DNA from: an uncultured Micrococcales bacterium
GTDB taxonomy: Bacteria; Actinomycetota; Actinomycetes; S36-B12; GCA-2699445
Length of the DNA stretch: 10,082 nt
Reading direction: 5' to 3'
Assembly (NCBI GenBank): GCA_903915555.1
Contig: CAIWTL010000122.1
Span: 1-10,082 of the forward strand
A model generated the notes under the pieces. It was given only the letters and a program-made list of their open reading frames with translations. It was not told where the DNA came from and made no database searches. Below are positions 6,939 through 10,082 of the stretch, one piece after another. Position 1 is the stretch's first letter, and each line of letters starts with the position of its first letter. The translations under genes were made by a program, and so were the position numbers.

Positions 6939-8059
6939 GCCGCCACCTCCACCGCGCGAGCCTTGGGGCGCGGCGCGGCCGACGACGGGATCCGCGGCGC
7001 CACCACGGCCGGCAGTGCGGCGACCAGCACCGCCGCCGCCGGGAGCAGCGGCAGCGCCGGCCATGCAGGGGGGGACGACGGCCCCAGCAGCGCCGGGTCC
7101 GCGCCCAACCCGATGAACACCGCTGCGGGTACCAGCCCGCTGAGGGCGACCAGCCATTCCGGTGCCCGCCAGGGGTCGGGCCGGTAACGGGTCCGGGTCA
7201 CGCGACGCCCCGCCAGGACCGAACCGCCCGCGGCGAGTGCCGCCCCCACGATCACCATCGGCCAGCCGAAGACCCCGGCGCCCGGCGAGTCGGGTCCACC
7301 GCCGGTCAGCAGTCCGTACAGCCCGATCAGCACCCCGAGCAGGCCACCCAGGACCAGTGCGGTGTTGATGTGCCGGACCCGCGGCGGTTGGTCCCCGGCG
7401 CGGCCGTAGCCACGGGAGTCCATCGACGCGGCCAGTGTCACGGAGCGGTCCAGTGCGCCACTGAAGGCCGGCATCGCCATCTCCGCCCACGCCCGGGGGC
7501 CCCGGGTGCTGCGCCCCCGCAGCCGACGGGCCCGGCGCAGCCGGTCGAGATCGGTGATCAGTACCGGCGCCAGGGTCATGCACACCACCACAGCGACACC
7601 CGCCTCGTAGAGGGCGGCGGGGACGAGGCGCAGCAATCGGCTCGGGTTCACCAGTGAGTTTGCGGCTCCGACGCAGATCAGGATGACCGCGAGGCGCATC
7701 CCTTCGAAGAGGGCGGCGAGCAGGCCGTCCCACGTGATGGCGCCGCCCAGAGTCAGTCCCGCCAACCACGGGGGCAGCGGCACCGACGGCAGTTCCACCG
7801 CCACCGTGCCGAGGCCGTTGCCCCCGAACACGAACTCCAGCGCCACCCGGATGGCGATGACGAGCAACCCGAACTTCAGGAACGCGGCATACGACCGTGA
7901 CCACGGGCCCGGCACCCGGCGTTCCGTCACCACCAGACCCGCGACGGCGGCGATGAGCAGGAGCAGCAGGGGATTGGTGGTGCGCGCCGCCGCGGTGGCC
8001 AGGCCGAGTGCCCACAGCCACCACGCACCGGGGTGCAGCAGGCGGGGCGCTGGTGTCAC
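6935..8059 (-). CDS. ECF transporter T (transmembrane coupling) component, extended
   Basis: The 374-residue membrane protein shows the coupling motifs of EcfT. A basic ARRLRG segment (177-182) and DSRGYGR (214-220) correspond to the two Ala/Ser-Arg-Gly coupling helices that grip the ATPases. Hydrophobic segments precede them (about 12-45, 57-78, 97-135, 150-168). Three more follow (about 232-252, 263-283, 302-320) plus an Ala/Pro-rich stretch at 332-355. Typical EcfT proteins have about 250-280 residues, so this one carries about 100 extra C-terminal residues. GTG 8059 is chosen because GAGAGG lies about five bases upstream; an in-frame ATG at 8107 would place extra residues inside the riboswitch leader. 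It is the first gene of the T-ATPase-S operon. Confidence 0.87.
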   Translation of the reverse strand: MTPAPRLLHPGAWWLWALGLATAAARTTNPLLLLLIAAVAGLVVTERRVPGPWSRSYAAFLKFGLLVIAIRVALEFVFGGNGLGTVAVELPSVPLPPWLAGLTLGGAITWDGLLAALFEGMRLAVILICVGAANSLVNPSRLLRLVPAALYEAGVAVVVCMTLAPVLITDLDRLRRARRLRGRSTRGPRAWAEMAMPAFSGALDRSVTLAASMDSRGYGRAGDQPPRVRHINTALVLGGLLGVLIGLYGLLTGGGPDSPGAGVFGWPMVIVGAALAAGGSVLAGRRVTRTRYRPDPWRAPEWLVALSGLVPAAVFIGLGADPALLGPSSPPAWPALPLLPAAAVLVAALPAVVAPRIPSSAAPRPKARAVEVAA

Positions 8060-8104
8060 GGCGACCTCTCGGACGGGTGGTCCGCACGGTGGCCGGGGCC
8101 GCCG

Positions 8105-8216
8105 CACCCGCAGACCACGACGGGCACTTCACGCGGCCGCACGGTCCGGCTGTGACGGTTGCGGGTCAGCGTCGGGATCCCACCGACTTCGTCCGCGGCT
8201 GCGCCCGCCCAGTGTA
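8105..8216 (-). promoter_or_regulatory. Cobalamin riboswitch upstream of the ECF operon
   Basis: Read on the minus strand, positions 8190-8153 contain GAAGTCGGTGGGATCCCGAC, then GCTGACCCGCAACCGT. These match the conserved core of cobalamin (B12) riboswitches: a GAAn-CGGTG-nnA-TCCG hairpin followed by GCTGnCCCGCAACnGT. GTCGG (8187-8183) pairs with CCGAC (8175-8171). The downstream AGCCGGACC (8152-8144) resembles the B12 box. CGCAG (8203-8199) can pair with CTGCG (8113-8109) to close the core. The element ends about 45 bases before the GTG of the T component and includes no U-tract. In actinobacteria such elements usually control translation by hiding the ribosome site when adenosyl- or other cobalamins bind. 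The outer ends are approximate, and the 5' boundary could extend further upstream. Confidence 0.75.
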
Positions 8217-8241
8217 GGTGGGGGAGCGCAGGATCGGGAGC

Positions 8242-8269
8242 CACCGCCGTCCGCACCCATCCGGCGGTG
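8242..8269. repeat. Inverted repeat in divergent control region
   Basis: CACCGCCG (8242-8249) and CGGCGGTG (8262-8269) are perfect 8-bp arms around a 12-base loop. They lie between the riboswitch and the first secreted-protein gene, so the hairpin could be the 5' end of the riboswitch transcript or an operator. Confidence 0.4.
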
Positions 8270-8272
8270 CAT

Positions 8273-8294
8273 CGTGCCGGATCGTTACGGCACG
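8273..8294. repeat. Second inverted repeat in divergent control region
   Basis: CGTGCCG (8273-8279) and CGGCACG (8288-8294) form 7-bp arms with an 8-base loop. It lies about 65-85 bases upstream of the GTG of the first secreted-protein gene. It could be an operator for either direction or a hairpin in a transcript leader. Confidence 0.4.
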
Positions 8295-8359
8295 TCCGGC
8301 GCGGTTGTGGCCCTCCCGCAGGGCGATACCCATGCCATCAGCCCGTCTTCGGAGGAACC

Positions 8360-9010
8360 GTGAAACCGACCCTCGCCATCCCCTTCGTCCTCGCCGCAGT
8401 GGCCACGGTCACCGGCGTCGCGACACCGGCCCTCGCCGCCCCGACCGCCGATCGCAGCGCCGTGTCGGCCGAGCAGTTGCAGGGTGTCAGCGGCACCCGA
8501 CTGGTGTTCCGCAACACCACCGACCGGACCCTGATGCTGTACTGCCCGGACGGGGGGATCCCGGACAACACCCGCGAGCACTACATGGGTGCCCTGTCGC
8601 CCGGTCAGGAGTACACATTCGCCGGCTACAACACCGCGGTCCGCGGCGCGACGGATGTCTACGTGCGTGTCTACACGGTCAAGAACGGCACCGACGGGGC
8701 TTCCCCCGAGCGCGACACCATGGTCGCCACGGTCGGCGCGCACAACCCGACCATGGGCTATCCCTTCCTGCGGGTGACGGCGGGCACCTACGAGAAGTTG
8801 GGCAAGCGATACCCGTACATCCGGCAGGAGGAGTTGTCAGAGCACGAGACCCACGACGCCTGGAAGGCGGTCGACGGCAACCGGTTCCGCGCGTGGATCC
8901 ACCGCGACGCGGACGTCAGTGGCGACGACTACAAGACGCTGAAGATCACCCTCCAGGACATCGACACGGCCCCGACCAAGGACTGGGAGGGCGGTGGCGG
9001 ACCCAGCTGA
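8360..9010 (+). CDS. Secreted protein of unknown family, paralog A
   Basis: The 216-residue product starts at GTG 8360, with GGAGG at 8351-8355. A Sec signal peptide spans residues 1-26, with predicted cleavage after the Ala-Leu-Ala before APTAD. The mature part has no membrane segment and one cysteine (Cys62, in LMLYCPDGG). A beta-rich pattern (TRLVFRN, DVYVRVYTV, TMVATVG, RVTAGTY) is followed by a conserved C-terminal block with LSEHETHD, FRAWIHRD and DVSGDDYKTLKITLQDID. I recognise no named family. The same architecture is repeated in the next gene, about 70-75% identical by eye in the mature domain, so this is a tandem duplication. A single free cysteine would allow a disulfide dimer. An extracellular structural, binding or toxin-like role is possible, but nothing in the sequence decides it. 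Confidence 0.85.
   Translation: MKPTLAIPFVLAAVATVTGVATPALAAPTADRSAVSAEQLQGVSGTRLVFRNTTDRTLMLYCPDGGIPDNTREHYMGALSPGQEYTFAGYNTAVRGATDVYVRVYTVKNGTDGASPERDTMVATVGAHNPTMGYPFLRVTAGTYEKLGKRYPYIRQEELSEHETHDAWKAVDGNRFRAWIHRDADVSGDDYKTLKITLQDIDTAPTKDWEGGGGPS
8504..8553 (+). repeat. 50-bp block identical to 9353-9402 (paralogous repeat)
   Basis: Positions 8504-8553 and 9353-9402 are identical over 50 bp, covering the codons from VFRNTTDRTL to CPDG in both secreted-protein genes. Synonymous differences appear on both sides. This points to recent duplication, gene conversion or strong local constraint. Confidence 0.85.
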
Positions 9011-9059
9011 CCCGGTTGCGACTGTCACGGCCTCCCACGGGACCGTCCCCGCCGAAACG

Positions 9060-9100
9060 TTCCGGCAGTCGTCCGGCGCTTGCCCGGTCGACTGCCGGAA
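9060..9100. repeat. 12-bp inverted repeat between the two paralogs
   Basis: TTCCGGCAGTCG (9060-9071) and CGACTGCCGGAA (9089-9100) are perfect 12-bp arms around a 17-base loop, in the 138-base gap between the two secreted-protein genes. It is a likely terminator or processing hairpin for the first gene, leaving about 48 bases before the next ATG. No T-tract follows. An operator role for the second gene is also possible. Confidence 0.65.
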
Positions 9101-9148
9101 AGAACCCCACCCATGACCCGGCCATCACCCCAACCTGAAGGAATCACC

Positions 9149-9865
9149 ATGAAGAAGATCACCACCATCGCCGCCGGCCTCACCCTCGCTACCATCGGCA
9201 CACTGGCCGCCCCGGCGCTGGCCGCCCCGGCTCCCGCCACCGCCGCACCCGCCGGTGCCGCACCCGCCGGTGCCGCACCCGCCGGTGCCGCACCCGCCGG
9301 CGGTACTGCCACGACCGCCGAGCAGCTGCAGGGCGTCAGCGGTACCCGGCTCGTGTTCCGCAACACCACCGACCGGACCCTGATGCTGTACTGCCCGGAC
9401 GGCGGTGTGCCGCTGAACACGACCGAGTACTACATGGCCACGCTGGCGCCGGGTCAGGAGTACACCTTCACTGGTTACAACAGCCGGGGTGCGAACGCGA
9501 CGGACGTCTACGTCCGGGTGTACACGGTCAAGAAGAACGACAGCGGCGCCGTCCAGCGGGACACCATGGTCGCCACCGTCGGCGCCCACAACCCGGCCAT
9601 CGGCTACCCGTTCGTCCGGGTGACAGCCGGTACCTACTATCACGAGAAGTCGAAGCAGGTCGTGTCCTACAAGGAGACCCTCGACCTGTCCGAGCACGAG
9701 ACCCACGACTCCTGGCGCGTCACCCCGGACAACAAGTTCCGCGCCTGGATCCATCGTGACGGGGATGTCAGTGGCGACGACTACAAGACACTGAAGGTCA
9801 CGCTGCAGGACATCGACACCGTGCGCACCCTCGACATGCAGGGCGGCGGTGCCGCGCCGGCCTGA
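9149..9865 (+). CDS. Secreted protein of unknown family, paralog B with Ala/Pro/Gly linker
   Basis: The 238-residue product starts at ATG 9149 behind GAAGGAA (9137-9143). Its signal peptide, starting MKKITTIAAG, is likely cleaved after Ala25 (PALA-AP). A low-complexity linker (about 26-55) of repeated AAPAG units follows. The mature domain is then identical to paralog A for 30 residues starting AEQLQGVSG. The single cysteine (Cys82) and the LSEHETHD, FRAWIHRD and DVSGDDYKTLK blocks are conserved. Differences concentrate in two surface-like segments: after GYN and in the GTY-to-LSEHE loop, which is longer here. Function is unknown. The flexible linker would hold the folded domain away from a partner or the cell surface, though no anchor such as LPXTG is present. 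It ends just before a strong terminator. Confidence 0.85.
   Translation: MKKITTIAAGLTLATIGTLAAPALAAPAPATAAPAGAAPAGAAPAGAAPAGGTATTAEQLQGVSGTRLVFRNTTDRTLMLYCPDGGVPLNTTEYYMATLAPGQEYTFTGYNSRGANATDVYVRVYTVKKNDSGAVQRDTMVATVGAHNPAIGYPFVRVTAGTYYHEKSKQVVSYKETLDLSEHETHDSWRVTPDNKFRAWIHRDGDVSGDDYKTLKVTLQDIDTVRTLDMQGGGAAPA
9242..9301 (+). repeat. 15-bp in-frame tandem repeat, 4 units
   Basis: Units at 9242-9256, 9257-9271, 9272-9286 and 9287-9301 share GCCGCACCCGCCGGT, with only the last base of the fourth unit changed. Each adds Ala-Ala-Pro-Ala-Gly to the linker of the secreted protein. Near-perfect DNA identity suggests recent slippage expansion. Paralog A lacks it. Confidence 0.9.
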
Positions 9866-9880
9866 GCCTTGTCACCCCAT

Positions 9881-9915
9881 GAGGGGCCGCTCCGGGACTC
9901 CCGGGGCGGCCCCTC
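9881..9915 (+). terminator. Strong hairpin terminator after the secreted-protein pair
   Basis: GAGGGGCCGC (9881-9890) pairs with GCGGCCCCTC (9906-9915). CCGGG (9892-9896) pairs with CCCGG (9900-9904), and a U-G wobble joins the two stems, giving about 16 pairs around an ACT triloop. It sits 15 bases after the stop codon. No U-tract follows, as is common in actinobacteria. Confidence 0.85.
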
Positions 9916-10033
9916 GTCGTGGGGCGTGACCCGGACCACAAACTTCTGCGAATCTGCTGCATCCAGGGAGGGGGCGCCTGGCGAATACACCACTGAGCCT
10001 CCGGATCGGGGGGCCGAAGCGAAGGAGAGAATC

Positions 10034-10082
10034 ATGAAGAAGCGTGTACTCGCCGGCGGCACCGCGGTGGCCCTGGCAGCAA
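10034..10082 (+). CDS. 5' end of a further probable exported protein
   Basis: ATG 10034 follows a strong GAAGGAG site (10021-10027). The 16 complete codons read MKKRVLAGGTAVALAA, the charged start and hydrophobic core of a signal peptide, before the right edge cuts the gene. The start resembles that of paralog B (MKKITT). Whether it is a third member of the same family cannot be seen. It lies 168 bases after the previous stop, beyond the terminator, so it probably has its own promoter. Confidence 0.7.
   Translation, partial: MKKRVLAGGTAVALAA

Noticed and set aside
6939..8132. Extension of the ATPase frame up to 8132
   Set aside because: This part is the T-component gene read in another frame. 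The ABC domain starts cleanly at ATG 6938 with an ATGA overlap.
8211..8216. TACACT on the minus strand as the -10 of the ECF operon
   Set aside because: A start just after it would leave only a few bases before the riboswitch core, and no -35 is visible at 17-18 bases. It is more likely part of the transcript.
1..10082. CRISPR array, insertion sequence or phage genes
   Set aside because: No regularly spaced repeats, transposase or integrase motifs, or terminal inverted repeats with target duplications were found on either strand.

Overview
The window is high-GC DNA with dense gene packing, frequent GTG starts, 4-base ATGA/GTGA gene overlaps, purine-rich Shine-Dalgarno (SD) sites and GC-rich terminator hairpins without U-tracts. 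This points to an actinobacterium; I cannot name a genus from the sequence alone.

Left part (1-2311). The 5' end of a DoxX-like membrane protein gene runs off the left edge on the minus strand. Diverging from it is a SAM-dependent methyltransferase gene. Its ATG overlaps the stop codon of a possible 43-codon leaderless small ORF. A small lipoprotein gene and a short single-stranded-DNA-binding protein (SSB) gene follow on the plus strand.

Middle part (2357-4431, minus strand). An agmatinase/arginase-family ureohydrolase gene is followed 46 bases downstream by a TetR-family regulator gene. A perfect 15-bp palindrome overlaps the -10 region of the likely ureohydrolase promoter. This suggests a self-contained, repressor-controlled unit.

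Transporter operon (4432-8216, minus strand). Three overlapping genes encode an energy-coupling factor (ECF) importer: a T component, a fused double ATPase and an S component. About 50-150 bases upstream of the T gene, the leader matches the conserved core of a cobalamin riboswitch. The best reading is B12- or corrinoid-regulated uptake of cobalamin or a related compound.

Right part (8242-10082, plus strand). Two tandem genes encode paralogous secreted proteins of a family I do not recognise. The mature regions are roughly 70-75% identical by eye, including a 50-bp stretch identical at the DNA level. A 12-bp inverted repeat separates the two genes. The second gene carries a 15-bp tandem repeat coding for an Ala/Pro/Gly linker and ends at a strong hairpin terminator. 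A further gene with an N-terminus like a signal peptide starts just before the right edge. The secreted pair is the least explained part of the window.
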